64,000 bases of DNA from Xanthomonas euvesicatoria pv. euvesicatoria (GCF_020880415.1 NZ_JAJIUJ010000119.1:186001-250000), one strand, 5' to 3'; positions 1 to 9,708 are shown, counted from the first letter of the stretch. The notes: generated by a model not told the origin, from the sequence alone. A program made the numbers and translations.

Positions 1-2
1 TC

Positions 3-245
3 CAATCGCTGAGCGCGGCCGACCGCGGCCTGGTGGTGGAACTGGCGCGTGCCTCGGTGCCGGTGATGCGCAACTTGTGGGATGCCTCCGAGACGGTGGC
101 GCGCAAGCAGGTCATCGACTACGGCGTGAAGCTCAACCAGGTCGACATGCCGGCGTTCCGCGCCGCCGCTGCCCCGCTGCTGGCCGAATACCGCAAGCAG
201 CCGGAGATCGAAGCGCTGTACCGCCGCATCCGCGATTTCGCATAG
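3..245 (+). CDS. dctP: TRAP transporter solute-binding protein DctP, C-terminal end (5'-truncated by window)
   Basis: The reading frame is open from base 3 and stops at 243-245, giving about 80 residues. They look like the last helices of a DctP-type periplasmic substrate-binding protein (charged helical tail with EALYRRIRDF at the end). The assignment rests mainly on context: the two TRAP membrane subunits follow directly, in the usual P-Q-M order. The next gene starts 10 bases downstream, so the three are one operon. The signal peptide and ligand-binding domain lie outside the window. The substrate is inferred to be a uronate or pectin-derived acid because of the downstream genes. Confidence 0.75.
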   Translation, partial: QSLSAADRGLVVELARASVPVMRNLWDASETVARKQVIDYGVKLNQVDMPAFRAAAAPLLAEYRKQPEIEALYRRIRDFA

Positions 246-255
246 AGGTGACCCG

Positions 256-777
256 ATGACCGAACCCGAGACTGTTGCCGTCCCGGTCGCGCCGTTGCAG
301 CGCGCGCTGGACCGCGTTTCCGATATCGCCGTGGGCGTGGCCTCCTTGGCGCTGCTGGGCCTGGTGGTCGTGCAGGGCTGGCAGGTGTTTACCCGCTACG
401 TGCTCAACGACTCGCCCAGCTGGACCGAGCCGGTAACCCTGTTGCTGCTGAGCACCGCCCTGAGCCTGGGCGCGGCGGCCGGCGTGCATACCAACCGCCA
501 CTTCGGCTTCTACCTGCTGGGCGAACACGTGCCGCCGCTGGTGCGCAAGATGTTCGAAGTGATCCGCCCGCTGATGATCATGTCCATTGGCGCGGTGCTG
601 GCGTGGTGGAGCGCGGCGCTGCTGTTGGACGGGCTGGATATCAAGATGGCCGGTGCGCAGATGCCGCAGAGCATCAACTACCTGCCGCTGTCGATCGGCG
701 GTGCGCTGATGGTGCTGTTTGCCGTGTTCAAGTTGTGGCGTGTGCTGCGCCCGGTCCATGCTGGAGGAGTGCGCTGA
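256..777 (+). CDS. dctQ: TRAP transporter small membrane subunit DctQ
   Basis: A 173-residue inner-membrane protein with four hydrophobic segments at about residues 20-45, 55-80, 100-122 and 138-160, which is the DctQ layout. It pairs with DctM in tripartite ATP-independent periplasmic transporters, which use an ion gradient to import organic acids. The start follows GAGGTGACCC, a good Shine-Dalgarno sequence. The stop overlaps the dctM start by one base (TGATG), indicating translational coupling. The neighbours suggest uptake of galacturonate or an unsaturated uronate; that substrate is inferred from context. Confidence 0.9.
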   Translation: MTEPETVAVPVAPLQRALDRVSDIAVGVASLALLGLVVVQGWQVFTRYVLNDSPSWTEPVTLLLLSTALSLGAAAGVHTNRHFGFYLLGEHVPPLVRKMFEVIRPLMIMSIGAVLAWWSAALLLDGLDIKMAGAQMPQSINYLPLSIGGALMVLFAVFKLWRVLRPVHAGGVR

Positions 778-2060
778 TGGGCATCGCCATGTTGTTGGGC
801 ACCTTCGTGGTGCTGCTGTTGATCGGCGTGCCGGTGGCCTACGCCCTGGGCGCGGCGGCACTGGCCACGCTGCTGTATCTGGACCTGCCCACGGTAGTGC
901 TGGTGCAGCAGATTTCTGCCGGTAGCGGCTCGGCGTCGTTGATTGCGATCCCGCTGTTTATCTTCGCCGGCGAGTTGATGTTGCGCGGTGGCATTTCCGA
1001 ACGCCTGATCGCCTTGGCCTCGTCGTTGGTCGGGCGTGTGCGCGGCGGTCTGGGCCAGGTCAGCGTGCTGTCGTCGCTGTTCTTCGGCGGCGTCTCCGGC
1101 TCGGCGATTGCCGATGTCTCGGCGGTGGGCGGCACCATGATTCCGCAGATGATCAAACGCGGTTACGACCGCGATTACGCGGTGAACGTGAGCATGACCG
1201 CTGCGCTGGTGGCCTTGCTGGTGCCGCCTTCGCATAACCTGATCCTGTTCTCGGCCGCAGCCGGCGGCGGCTTGTCGATTGCCGATCTGTTCGCGGCCGG
1301 CATCTTTCCGGCGTTGTTGATGACCGCCGCGATGATGGTGACCGGCTATGCAGTGGCGCGTCATCGCGGCTACGGCACCGAAGCCTTTCCCGGTTGGCGT
1401 GCGTTGGCCCTGCGCCTGATCGGTGCGCTGCCCGGCCTGGGGTTGGTCGGATTGATCTTCATCGGGATTCGCGCCGGCATCTTCACCGCGGTGGAAAGCG
1501 CCGCCATTGCCGTGGTGTACGCATTGATCGTCACCGCATTGCTGTATCGCCAATTGCGTTGGGCCGAGTTCTTCGCGGCGGTGACGCATGCGGCGCGCAC
1601 CACCGGCGTGATCCTGTTCGTGATCGCCACCGCTGCGGTGTTCGGCTGGTTGCTGGCCTATTTGCAGGTGCCTGCGGCAGCGGTGAAGTTCCTGCAGGCC
1701 ATTGCCGACAGCAAGAACATGGTGCTGTTGATGATCGTGGTGATGCTGCTGTTGCTGGGCATGTTCATGGACCTGGCGCCGAAGATCCTGATCTGCACGC
1801 CGATCTTCCTGCCGGTGGTGAAGGCCTACGGCATCGACCCGATCCACTTCGGCCTGGTGATGGTGCTGGCCGGCGGTATCGGCCTGATCACGCCGCCGAT
1901 CGGCTCGGTGTTGTTCATCGGTACTTCCATCGGGCAGATCACCATCGCGCAAAGCATGCGCACCATCTGGCCGTTCTGGCTGGCGGCGTTGTGCGTGCTG
2001 TTGATCGTTGCCTTTTTCCCTGAGTTGTCGCTGTGGCTGCCGCGCGCCCTGCGCGCCTGA
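777..2060 (+). CDS. dctM: TRAP transporter large permease subunit DctM
   Basis: A 427-residue polytopic membrane protein of the DctM family, the ion-coupled translocation subunit. Hydrophobic segments run through the whole length, and family-typical glycine-rich stretches are visible (FFGGVSGSAIADVSAVG near residue 100, GLITPPIGSVLF near residue 365). The open frame extends upstream to 603, but the ATG at 777 overlaps the dctQ stop and gives the normal family length and N-terminus (MGIAMLLGTFVVLLLIGVP). It is the last gene of the dctPQM operon, and the next gene begins about 190 bases later with its own operator-like site. Confidence 0.93.
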   Translation: MGIAMLLGTFVVLLLIGVPVAYALGAAALATLLYLDLPTVVLVQQISAGSGSASLIAIPLFIFAGELMLRGGISERLIALASSLVGRVRGGLGQVSVLSSLFFGGVSGSAIADVSAVGGTMIPQMIKRGYDRDYAVNVSMTAALVALLVPPSHNLILFSAAAGGGLSIADLFAAGIFPALLMTAAMMVTGYAVARHRGYGTEAFPGWRALALRLIGALPGLGLVGLIFIGIRAGIFTAVESAAIAVVYALIVTALLYRQLRWAEFFAAVTHAARTTGVILFVIATAAVFGWLLAYLQVPAAAVKFLQAIADSKNMVLLMIVVMLLLLGMFMDLAPKILICTPIFLPVVKAYGIDPIHFGLVMVLAGGIGLITPPIGSVLFIGTSIGQITIAQSMRTIWPFWLAALCVLLIVAFFPELSLWLPRALRA

Positions 2061-2188
2061 GCTGGGGCGATTGCGTGATTGCGTAACGGCAAACGGGCGG
2101 TCGGTACGGCTTGTTCGCGTGGTAACGAGCGCCTGCCATCCACATGCAGGCGCGTCAGGCGTCGCTGCCGGCGGGAGGCTCTGTCGCA

Positions 2189-2212
2189 TCTGGTTAACCG
2201 GTGGCATTGCGC
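2189..2212 (+). promoter_or_regulatory. Operator-like site for the cluster LacI regulator, upstream of the GH43 gene
   Basis: The core CTGGTTAACCGGT at 2190-2202 sits 51 bases before the GH43 start codon. The stretch TCTGGTTAACCGGTGGCATT continues as GCGC and matches the site before kduI (5385-5408, opposite strand) at 23 of 24 positions. A central CG within ACCGGT is usual for LacI-family operators. Binding by the product at 3979-5037 is inferred. Confidence 0.7.
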
Positions 2213-2253
2213 GCCATCGTGGTAAAGCCCGGCATCCGGGACTAGGAGAGAGC

Positions 2254-3837
2254 ATGCGTGTGCGTCCCATTTCATCCCGATGGCGTTGGCCGATGGCCGG
2301 CGGCTTGCTGCTGTGCGCCGGCCTGAGCGCTGCGGCGGACTGGAAGCGCGGTATCGAGCACCAGCGCATCGCCGACCAGGGCGATGGCAGCTTTCTCAAT
2401 CCGGTGCTGGCCGGCGACCATCCCGACCCGTCGGTGCTCAAGGATGGCGATGATTACTACCTCACGCTGTCTTCGTTCGATGCCTACCCGGGCCTGCCGA
2501 TCTGGCACTCGCGCGATCTGGTCAACTGGCAGCCGCTGGGCCACGCCATCACCCAGAACGTGGGCGCGATCTGGGCACCGGACCTGATCAAGCACGGCAA
2601 GCGCTACTACATCTACTTCCCGGCGCGGCGCGGCGACCAGGGCGAGCGCAGCAATTTTGTGGTCTGGGCCGACGACATCAAAGGCCCGTGGAGCGCGCCG
2701 ATCGACATCGGCCTGGGCAAATACATCGACCCCGGCCATGCAGTGGGCGAGGACGGCAAGCGTTACCTGTTCCTGAGCGGCGGCGATTACGTGCAGCTGT
2801 CCGATGACGGCCTGAAGGTGGTCGGCACCCCCAAGCACGTCTACGACGGCTGGAAATATCCGGAAAGCTGGGACGTGGAAGGCTACGCCCAGGAAGGCCC
2901 CAAGATCACCCGCCACAACGGCTGGTACTACATGACCACCGCCGTGGGCGGAACCGCCGGCCCGCCGACCGGGCACATGGTGATCACTGCGCGTTCGCGC
3001 TCGATCCACGGCCCCTGGCAGAACGCGCCCAACAACCCGATCACCCGCACCAGGAGCGCGCAGGAGCCGTGGTGGTCGCGCGGCCACGCCACCCTGGTGG
3101 AGGGCACCGACAAGCGCTGGTGGATGCTCTACCACGGCTACGAAAACGGCTACTGGACGCTAGGCCGGCAGGCGCTGCTGGACCCGATCGAATGGACGCC
3201 CGATGGCTGGTTCGTCGCCAAGGGTGGGGACCTGGGCACGCCGCTGAAAAAGCCCAGTGGGCAGGCCCTGCCGCACGGGTTGGCGTTGTCGGACGATTTC
3301 CGCGCCAGCACGCTCGGCCCGCAGTGGGCGTTCTTCAATCCGGCCGCCGACGAGGCCAAGCGCCTGCAGGTGGGCAATGGCGTGTTGCGGCTGCAGGGCA
3401 AGGGCAGCGCGCCGCGCGACGCTTCGCCGCTGACGGTGATCGCCACCGACCCGGCCTACCAGTTCGAAGTGCAGATGACCGTGTCACCGGGCGGACAGGG
3501 CGGGGCGTTGCTGTTCTACAGCGACAAGCTCTATGCCGGCGTCGGCAGCAATGGGCAACAGTTCGTCATGCATCGCTACGGCGAGGAACGCCCGGCCACG
3601 CTGGCGCCCAGCACCAACGGCGGCACGCTATGGCTGCGCGTCACCAACAACCGCCACATCGTCACCATTCACAGCAGCACCGATGGCAAGGCCTGGACCA
3701 AGTACCCGGTGCAGATGGAAGTGTCCGGTTACCACCACAACGTGGCCGGCAAGTTCCTGGCCCTGAAGCCGGCGCTGTATGCCGCAGGCCCCGGCCAGGT
3801 GGAATTCCGCAATTTCCGCTACCGCGCCCTGGACTGA
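2254..3837 (+). CDS. Secreted glycoside hydrolase family 43 protein with C-terminal beta-sandwich domain
   Basis: A 527-residue protein. The signal peptide ends near residue 28 (GLSAAA). The five-bladed GH43 domain follows from about 45 to 350, with the expected catalytic triad: Asp58 in DHPDPS (base), Asp159 in YIDPGH (pKa modulator) and Glu214 in YAQEGP (acid). Residues 350-527 look like a concanavalin-like/DUF1349 sandwich (LSDDFRASTLGPQWAFF). GH43 members are arabinofuranosidases, arabinanases, xylosidases or exo-galactanases, and the exact activity cannot be read here. Pectin side-chain trimming fits the neighbours. The ATG at 2254 follows TAGGAGAGAGC, so the longer upstream frame is not used. 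The gene has its own operator-like site. Confidence 0.88.
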   Translation: MRVRPISSRWRWPMAGGLLLCAGLSAAADWKRGIEHQRIADQGDGSFLNPVLAGDHPDPSVLKDGDDYYLTLSSFDAYPGLPIWHSRDLVNWQPLGHAITQNVGAIWAPDLIKHGKRYYIYFPARRGDQGERSNFVVWADDIKGPWSAPIDIGLGKYIDPGHAVGEDGKRYLFLSGGDYVQLSDDGLKVVGTPKHVYDGWKYPESWDVEGYAQEGPKITRHNGWYYMTTAVGGTAGPPTGHMVITARSRSIHGPWQNAPNNPITRTRSAQEPWWSRGHATLVEGTDKRWWMLYHGYENGYWTLGRQALLDPIEWTPDGWFVAKGGDLGTPLKKPSGQALPHGLALSDDFRASTLGPQWAFFNPAADEAKRLQVGNGVLRLQGKGSAPRDASPLTVIATDPAYQFEVQMTVSPGGQGGALLFYSDKLYAGVGSNGQQFVMHRYGEERPATLAPSTNGGTLWLRVTNNRHIVTIHSSTDGKAWTKYPVQMEVSGYHHNVAGKFLALKPALYAAGPGQVEFRNFRYRALD

Positions 3838-3965
3838 CCGTTCTGCATCGGCGGGCATGTCGTGGCGCTGCCTGCTGTGGCGGGCCCGTCACGGCGGACC
3901 CGGTGCAGCGGCAGGCTTCGCTCAGGTCTGCCGGCCGTCGGGCCGGTAGAATCCAATCAACTTTA

Positions 3966-3978
3966 CTGGTTGACCGCT
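3966..3978 (+). promoter_or_regulatory. Operator-like site on the start codon of the LacI regulator
   Basis: CTGGTTGACCGCT differs from the GH43 and kduI cores at two positions and keeps the central CG. It ends one base before the regulator's ATG at 3979. A bound repressor here would block translation initiation or early elongation, so autoregulation is the natural reading. This is the weakest of the three copies. Confidence 0.5.
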
Positions 3979-5037
3979 ATGCCCGCCCGCAAGATGCCTG
4001 AAGAGGGAATGCCTGGCCTGCCGAAGGGTCGGGTCGCAACGATCAACGACATCGCGCGGATGTCGGGCGTGTCCAAGAAGACCGTCTCGCGGATCATCAA
4101 CAATTCGCCGCTGGTGCGGCAGGACACGCGCGAGAAGGTCGAGGCGCTGATGCGCGAGGTCGGCTATGCGCCGGATCCGCTCGCGCGCGGGCTGGCGTTC
4201 CGCCGTTCGTTCCTGATCGGCATGGTCTACGACAACCCCACCGCGCAATACATCGTGGACATGCAGTACGGCGCGCTGGACGCGCTGCGCGGTTCCAGCT
4301 TCGAACTGGTGGTGCACCCCTGCGACAGCCGCAGTCCCGGCTATATCGAAGGCGTGCGCCGCTTTGCGCAGGCGCAGAAGCTGCACGGCGTGATCCTGGT
4401 GCCACGCGCCTCCGAAGACCAGGCGCTGGCCGACATGCTGGCCGAGATCGGTTGCCGCTACACCCGCATCGCCTCGATCGCGCTGGACACCACCTCGCAG
4501 ACGGTGATCACCCACGACCGCGACGGGGCAGCGGAGGCGGCCGATTACCTGCTTTCGCTGGGCCACCGCGACATCGCCCTGGTCACCGGCCCCAGCGCCT
4601 ACCGCTCCTCGATCGAGCGCACCTCCGGCTTTGCCGACGCGCTGACCCGGCGCGGCATCGAACTGCCGCCCGAGCGCATCGTCGAAGCCGGTTACACCTT
4701 CGAATCGGGCGTGGCGGCGGCCGAAAAGCTGCTGCTGGGCAAGAAGCGCCCCACCGCCATCTTCACCGGTAACGACGAAATGGCCGCCGGTATCTACAAG
4801 GTCGCCCTGCGCGCCGGCATCAGTATCCCGCGCCAGCTCTCGGTGATCGGCTACGACGACAGCTCGCTGGCCTCGCGGCTGTGGCCGCCGTTGACCTCGG
4901 TGCGCCGCCACACCCGCGACACCGGCCGCACCGCCGCGGCGATGCTGATCCAGCCCGACAACGCGCCGCAGCTGCCCACCGCCAGCGTGCGGCCGCACCT
5001 GATCGTGCGCGACTCCTGCCAGCCGCCGGAAGATTGA
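3979..5037 (+). CDS. LacI-family transcriptional regulator of the pectin/uronate island
   Basis: A 352-residue protein. The LacI helix-turn-helix is at about residues 18-40 (ATINDIARMSGVSKKTVSRI) with the hinge after it. A periplasmic-binding-protein-like ligand domain fills the rest, including IFTGNDEMAAG and VIGYDDSSLA near the end. The frame is open from 3862, but the ATG at 3979 gives a normal length; ATGs at 3994 and 4009 are alternatives. It lies between GH43 and kduI and carries an operator-like motif on its own start. The likely ligand is a pectin breakdown intermediate such as 2-keto-3-deoxygluconate or galacturonate. That is inferred. Confidence 0.9.
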   Translation: MPARKMPEEGMPGLPKGRVATINDIARMSGVSKKTVSRIINNSPLVRQDTREKVEALMREVGYAPDPLARGLAFRRSFLIGMVYDNPTAQYIVDMQYGALDALRGSSFELVVHPCDSRSPGYIEGVRRFAQAQKLHGVILVPRASEDQALADMLAEIGCRYTRIASIALDTTSQTVITHDRDGAAEAADYLLSLGHRDIALVTGPSAYRSSIERTSGFADALTRRGIELPPERIVEAGYTFESGVAAAEKLLLGKKRPTAIFTGNDEMAAGIYKVALRAGISIPRQLSVIGYDDSSLASRLWPPLTSVRRHTRDTGRTAAAMLIQPDNAPQLPTASVRPHLIVRDSCQPPED

Positions 5038-5068
5038 GCTACTTGGTCCTGGCGGAAGAGGAACAAAG

Positions 5069-5337
5069 CCCCTCTCCCGCCGGGGCGAGAAGGCACAGCT
5101 TGCGCGGCATCGCCGCGCGTGCCTTGGAGCGCCCGCGCCGCTGGCGCGGGCCGGGGCGCGGAGCGGGGGTTGGGGTGAGGGTAAGGCGGCAGGCAGCCAA
5201 TTTAGAAAGCTCAGGCTTGCGCCGGAAGGCAATAGGCCACCACCCACAAAGCAAGCTGTGCTCTTCAACACAGCGCGCAGCCTCGTACCCTCATCCGCCC
5301 CTGCGGGGCACCTTCTCACGATGGGAGAAGGGAGTTG
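5069..5337. repeat. Mosaic of imperfect palindromic intergenic repeats
   Basis: The 420-base gap between the regulator and kduI is largely repeat. It has a CCCCTCTCCCGCCGGGGCGAG element at the left, a GGGGTTGGGGTGAGGGTAAGG element in the middle (about 5164-5187), and CCTCATCCGCCCCTGCGGGG plus the hairpin CCTTCTCACGATGGGAGAAGG at 5288-5331. The same modules recur at 7270-7320 (inverted), 8165-8331 and, more weakly, 53556-53610. The hairpins could act as terminators for upstream genes. Confidence 0.75.
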
Positions 5338-5384
5338 GTAGTCCGTGCGTCCACCGACACCGTCTTTCGTGCACTGCGCAATGA

Positions 5385-6313
<929 letters not shown>

Positions 6314-6495
6314 GGCCTGCATCGACGCGCCGGCACCCACCAGGCCAGACATGACGCCGCCTTGTGCGAGGCGAGCGCCAACAACGCTGGCGCGACCCAG
6401 TTGGGCGCCGGCGTTACAGCAGTTCGTACAACCCGGCCGCGCGCTGCGCGGCTTACTCATCACACCACGGCACATCCAGCAGGAGCGATAAGGTA

Positions 6496-7251
6496 ATGAG
6501 CAATCCGTTCAGTCTCGAAGGCAAGGTCGCACTGGTCACCGGTGCCAATACCGGCCTGGGCCAGGGCATCGCATTGGCCTTGGCCGAGGCAGGTGCCGAC
6601 ATCGCTGCCGCCGGCATCCAGGCGCCCACCGAGACCGAAGCCAAGGTCAAGGCGTTGGGCCGCCGCTTCATCGCCATCGAAGCCAACCTGATCAGCATCG
6701 AGCCGGTGCAGCGCATCATCGAGGAGACCATCGCCGGCCTCGGCGGGCTGGATATTCTGGTCAACAACGCCGGCCTGATCCGTCGCACCGATGCGGTGGA
6801 TTTCAGCGAGCAGGACTGGGACGACGTGCTCAACGTCAACCTGAAATCGGCCTTCTTCATGGCGCAGGCCGCAGGCCGTCACTTCATCGCGCAAGGCCGC
6901 GGCAAGATCATCAACATCGCCTCGATGCTGTCGTTCCAGGGCGGTATCCGCGTGCCGTCCTACACTGCCAGCAAGTCCGGCATCGCCGGCATCACCCGCC
7001 TGCTTGCCAACGAATGGGCCAGCAAGGGCGTGACCACCAATGCCATCGCACCGGGCTATATGGCCACCGACAACACCGCGCAGCTGCGTGCCGACGAAGA
7101 CCGCAACAAGGCCATCCTGGACCGCATTCCGGCCGCGCGCTGGGGCGTGCCGGCCGACCTGGGCGGCACCGCGGTGTTCCTGGCCAGCAGCGCGTCGGAC
7201 TACGTCAACGGCGCCATCATTCCGGTCGACGGTGGTTGGCTGGCGCGCTAA
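6496..7251 (+). CDS. kduD: 2-dehydro-3-deoxy-D-gluconate 5-dehydrogenase KduD
   Basis: A 251-residue short-chain dehydrogenase. It has the cofactor motif TGANTGLGQG near residue 15, NNAGLI near residue 90, the catalytic Tyr-Lys pair in YTASKSG near residue 155, and the closing VDGGWLAR. KduD reduces the KduI product to 2-keto-3-deoxygluconate with NADH. The first 44 residues of the longer frame do not resemble the family; the ATG at 6496 does (MSNPFSLEGKVALVTG) and has AGGAGCGATAAGG just before it. The isomerase-dehydrogenase order is that of a pectate breakdown operon. Confidence 0.95.
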   Translation: MSNPFSLEGKVALVTGANTGLGQGIALALAEAGADIAAAGIQAPTETEAKVKALGRRFIAIEANLISIEPVQRIIEETIAGLGGLDILVNNAGLIRRTDAVDFSEQDWDDVLNVNLKSAFFMAQAAGRHFIAQGRGKIINIASMLSFQGGIRVPSYTASKSGIAGITRLLANEWASKGVTTNAIAPGYMATDNTAQLRADEDRNKAILDRIPAARWGVPADLGGTAVFLASSASDYVNGAIIPVDGGWLAR

Positions 7252-7269
7252 GCGCTCGCCTCTGTACGG

Positions 7270-7320
7270 CTCTCCTTCTCCCATTGGGAGAAGGTGCCCG
7301 AAGGGCGGATGAGGGTCGGG
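7270..7320. repeat. Intergenic palindromic repeat (inverted copy)
   Basis: CTCCTTCTCCCATTGGGAGA is followed by AGGTGCCCGAAGGGCGGATG and AGGGTCGGG. It is the reverse-complement orientation of the modules at 5288-5331 and 8287-8331. The stem CTTCTCCC/GGGAGAAG begins 25 bases after the kduD stop and could terminate transcription. Confidence 0.75.
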
Positions 7321-7484
7321 GTGCATGCACATGACCAGACGCGTCCCGCAGCTCCGACACGTTCTTCAGAACCTGATCGCTCACCGACAACGCACCTGAA
7401 AAGCGAATCAAGACCGCACCCAGGCGCGCACACCAACCGACTCCACAGTCGACACAACTTCCCCAAACCAATCGGAGCATCCCC

Positions 7485-8147
7485 ATGAAAATCGCACTCA
7501 TGAATGAGTTTAGCCAGGCCGCCAAGAACCCGGTGATCCTGCAGCAGCTCAACGAGGTCGCCAGCGAGCAGGGCCACAGCGTGTTCAACGTCGGCATGGA
7601 CGGCGACAACGACCACCGCCTGACCTACATCCACCTGGGCATCGTCGCCAGCCTGCTGCTGAACTCCAAGGCGGTGGACTTCGTGGTTGCCGGTTGCGGC
7701 ACCGGCCAGGGCGCGATGATGTCGCTCAACGCCCATCCGGGCGTGTTTTGCGGCTACTGCATCGAGCCGACCGACGCCTACCTGTTTGCCCAGGTCAACA
7801 ACGGCAACGCGCTGTCGCTGGCGTTTGCCAAGGGCTACGGCTGGGGTGCGGAAATCAACGTGCGCTACATCTTCGAAAAGGCCTTCAGCGGCGAGCGTGG
7901 CATGGGTTACCCGGCCGAGCGTCGCGAATCGCAGCAGGCCAACGCCGGCATCCTGACCCAGCTCAAGCAGGCCACCGCCAAGTCGTACCTGGACGGCCTG
8001 CGCGCCATCGACCCGGAACTGATCAAGCAGGCCATCGGCGGCGAGCGCTTCCAGCAGTGCTTCTTCGACAACGCCCAGGATGCTGAAATCCGCAACTTCG
8101 TTGCCGGCCTGCTGGGCAAGACCGAAGCTGCTGCAGCAGCTGCGTAA
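7485..8147 (+). CDS. RpiB/LacA/LacB-family sugar isomerase, probably DhuI-like
   Basis: A 220-residue protein of the RpiB/LacAB fold (PF02502), with the family's VVAGCGTGQGAMMSLN stretch near residues 68-83. It is longer than ordinary ribose-5-phosphate isomerase B (about 150 residues). Streptococcal DhuI, an RpiB-family enzyme of similar size, isomerises the same unsaturated-uronate product that KduI uses. The position directly after kduI-kduD suggests a DhuI-like role rather than pentose phosphate work. That substrate is inferred from family precedent and context. The start follows CGGAGCATCCCC. Confidence 0.7.
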   Translation: MKIALMNEFSQAAKNPVILQQLNEVASEQGHSVFNVGMDGDNDHRLTYIHLGIVASLLLNSKAVDFVVAGCGTGQGAMMSLNAHPGVFCGYCIEPTDAYLFAQVNNGNALSLAFAKGYGWGAEINVRYIFEKAFSGERGMGYPAERRESQQANAGILTQLKQATAKSYLDGLRAIDPELIKQAIGGERFQQCFFDNAQDAEIRNFVAGLLGKTEAAAAAA

Positions 8148-8164
8148 TTAGTCGGTGCGTTTTA

Positions 8165-8331
8165 GCCCCTCTCCCGCCGGGAGAGGGGTTGGGGTGAGGA
8201 TAAGGCGGAAGACAGCTGGCTTGAACGGGGGAGGCTTGAAGGGCTTGAGAAGACAGGACGGCCGTCCTGCATTTCCTTGCCGCCGCATCCTCATCCGCCC
8301 TTCGGGCACCTTCTCCCGATGGGAGAAGGAA
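8165..8331. repeat. Intergenic palindromic repeat pair
   Basis: Two modules flank a spacer. CCCCTCTCCCGCCGGGAGAG plus GGGTTGGGGTGAGGATAAGG lies at 8166-8205, and CCTCATCCGCCCTTCGGGCA followed by the CTTCTCCC-GAT-GGGAGAAG stem lies at 8288-8328. The arrangement is the same as at 5069-5337. It fills nearly all of the gap before the acetylesterase gene. Confidence 0.75.
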
Positions 8332-8369
8332 ACAGCGTCGCGTCCTTAGCATTGTTCCCGGAGCCCATC

Positions 8370-9482
8370 ATGCGTCTGCTGCTGTTCGCATTGCTGCTGC
8401 TCTTTGCATGCATCGCCCACGCCGCACCACAGCGCATTTTTATCGCTGGCGATTCCACTGCTGCCCAATACGGCGCCGAGCGCGCGCCGCAAGCCGGTTG
8501 GGGCCAGCTGCTGCAGGACTGGTTCGACCCGGCGCAATGGCAGGTGCGCAATCACGCCAAGGGCGGCCGCAGCACGCGCAGTTTCATCGCCGAAGGGCGG
8601 CTGGATGCCATCGCAAAAGAATTGCAGCGCGGCGATGTCTTGCTGATCCAGTTCGGCCATAACGATGCCAAACGCGAAGACCCCACGCGCTACACCGATC
8701 CCACGACCGACTACGTGCAGTTCCTGCGCCGCTATGTCGCCACTGCGCGCGACAAAGGCGCGACGCCCATCCTGATTACGCCGGCTGCCCGGCTGTTGTA
8801 CGACTTCGGCGCGTTGCTCGACACCCACGGTCGCTACACCTTGGCGATGCAGCAACTCGCCGCGCAGGAACACGTTGGCCTGATCGATCTCAACGCCAGT
8901 TCCAGCGACTGGATCCGCGCACTCGGCGAGCAGGCGGCCAAACCGTATTTCCTGTTCGTGCCCGAACAGGGCAAGGCCGACGGTACCCACTTCAGCCGCG
9001 CCGGCGCGACCGCCATCGCCTGCCTGGTGGTGCACGGTTGGGTGCAGCTGCAACCAGCGCTTAAACCGCAACTGCGCCGCGATGCCGATTGCGGCGCAGC
9101 GCCCAACACCAGCGCGCAACGCGCCGCGCAGGCGCATCCCTCGCTGGTGGTGCACGAGCGCGATCTCGCCCGCGAACAGCCCGGCCCGCATGGCGGCGCC
9201 GGCCCGACCACGGCGTATCCGTTCTTCGCAGATGCACCGGCGCTGAAATTCGTGCTGCGCAAACGCGTGCTGCACAAGGGCGCCGGCATCGGCCTGCATC
9301 TGCACGACAAGGATGAGATTTATTACATCGTCAGTGGGCGCGGTTTATATGCGCTGGACGGCAAGCAATACGATGTCGCCGCTGGCGATGCGTTGTTGAC
9401 GCGGCCGGGCAGCACGCACGCCTTGCAGCAAACCGGCGAAGAACCGCTGGTGCTGTTGCTGGCGTACACCGCATCCAAGTAG
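8370..9482 (+). CDS. Secreted rhamnogalacturonan acetylesterase (SGNH hydrolase) fused to a C-terminal cupin
   Basis: A 370-residue exported protein with signal peptide MRLLLFALLLLFACIAHA. Residues 21-235 form an SGNH/GDSL esterase of the RhgT/YesT type: GDST with Ser29, the Asn block FGHNDAK, and the Asp-His pair in DGTHFSRAG. Such enzymes remove acetyl groups from rhamnogalacturonan I. Residues about 285-368 are a separate cupin_2 domain (HLHDKDEIYYIVSGRG, LLTRPGSTHALQQTGEE) that keeps its His/Glu metal-binding pattern. The fusion is unusual; the cupin may bind or process a uronate product. The ATG at 8370 is chosen because the signal peptide begins there. Confidence 0.87.
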   Translation: MRLLLFALLLLFACIAHAAPQRIFIAGDSTAAQYGAERAPQAGWGQLLQDWFDPAQWQVRNHAKGGRSTRSFIAEGRLDAIAKELQRGDVLLIQFGHNDAKREDPTRYTDPTTDYVQFLRRYVATARDKGATPILITPAARLLYDFGALLDTHGRYTLAMQQLAAQEHVGLIDLNASSSDWIRALGEQAAKPYFLFVPEQGKADGTHFSRAGATAIACLVVHGWVQLQPALKPQLRRDADCGAAPNTSAQRAAQAHPSLVVHERDLAREQPGPHGGAGPTTAYPFFADAPALKFVLRKRVLHKGAGIGLHLHDKDEIYYIVSGRGLYALDGKQYDVAAGDALLTRPGSTHALQQTGEEPLVLLLAYTASK

Positions 9483-9500
9483 CCCTCGCGCCTCAGACAG

Positions 9501-9528
9501 CGCAGCTGCAACGAAGCGCTGCGTTTTT
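9501..9528 (+). terminator. Rho-independent terminator after the acetylesterase gene
   Basis: CGCAGC (9501-9506) pairs with GCTGCG (9518-9523), followed by five Ts. It lies 20 bases after the stop and closes the pectin island. Confidence 0.6.
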
Positions 9529-9708
9529 CAAATGGGCTGAGTTGTCGTCAGGCACGGCCAGCCTGCGAGTCGCCTGCTTCCACGTGCAGATGGCTGCAGT
9601 GGATCAGCGGCAGGAGCCAGCGACGGCAGACAGCCGATCACGCCGGCGCACAAACCATGTCAGGGGTGGTCGCGGCCGACATCCAGCGATGCAAGCCTTC
9701 CAGCACCG

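Noticed and set aside
678-2441. 587-codon minus-strand frame over dctM
   Set aside because: Gln/His/Arg-rich shadow of a membrane protein gene; the plus-strand gene is certain.
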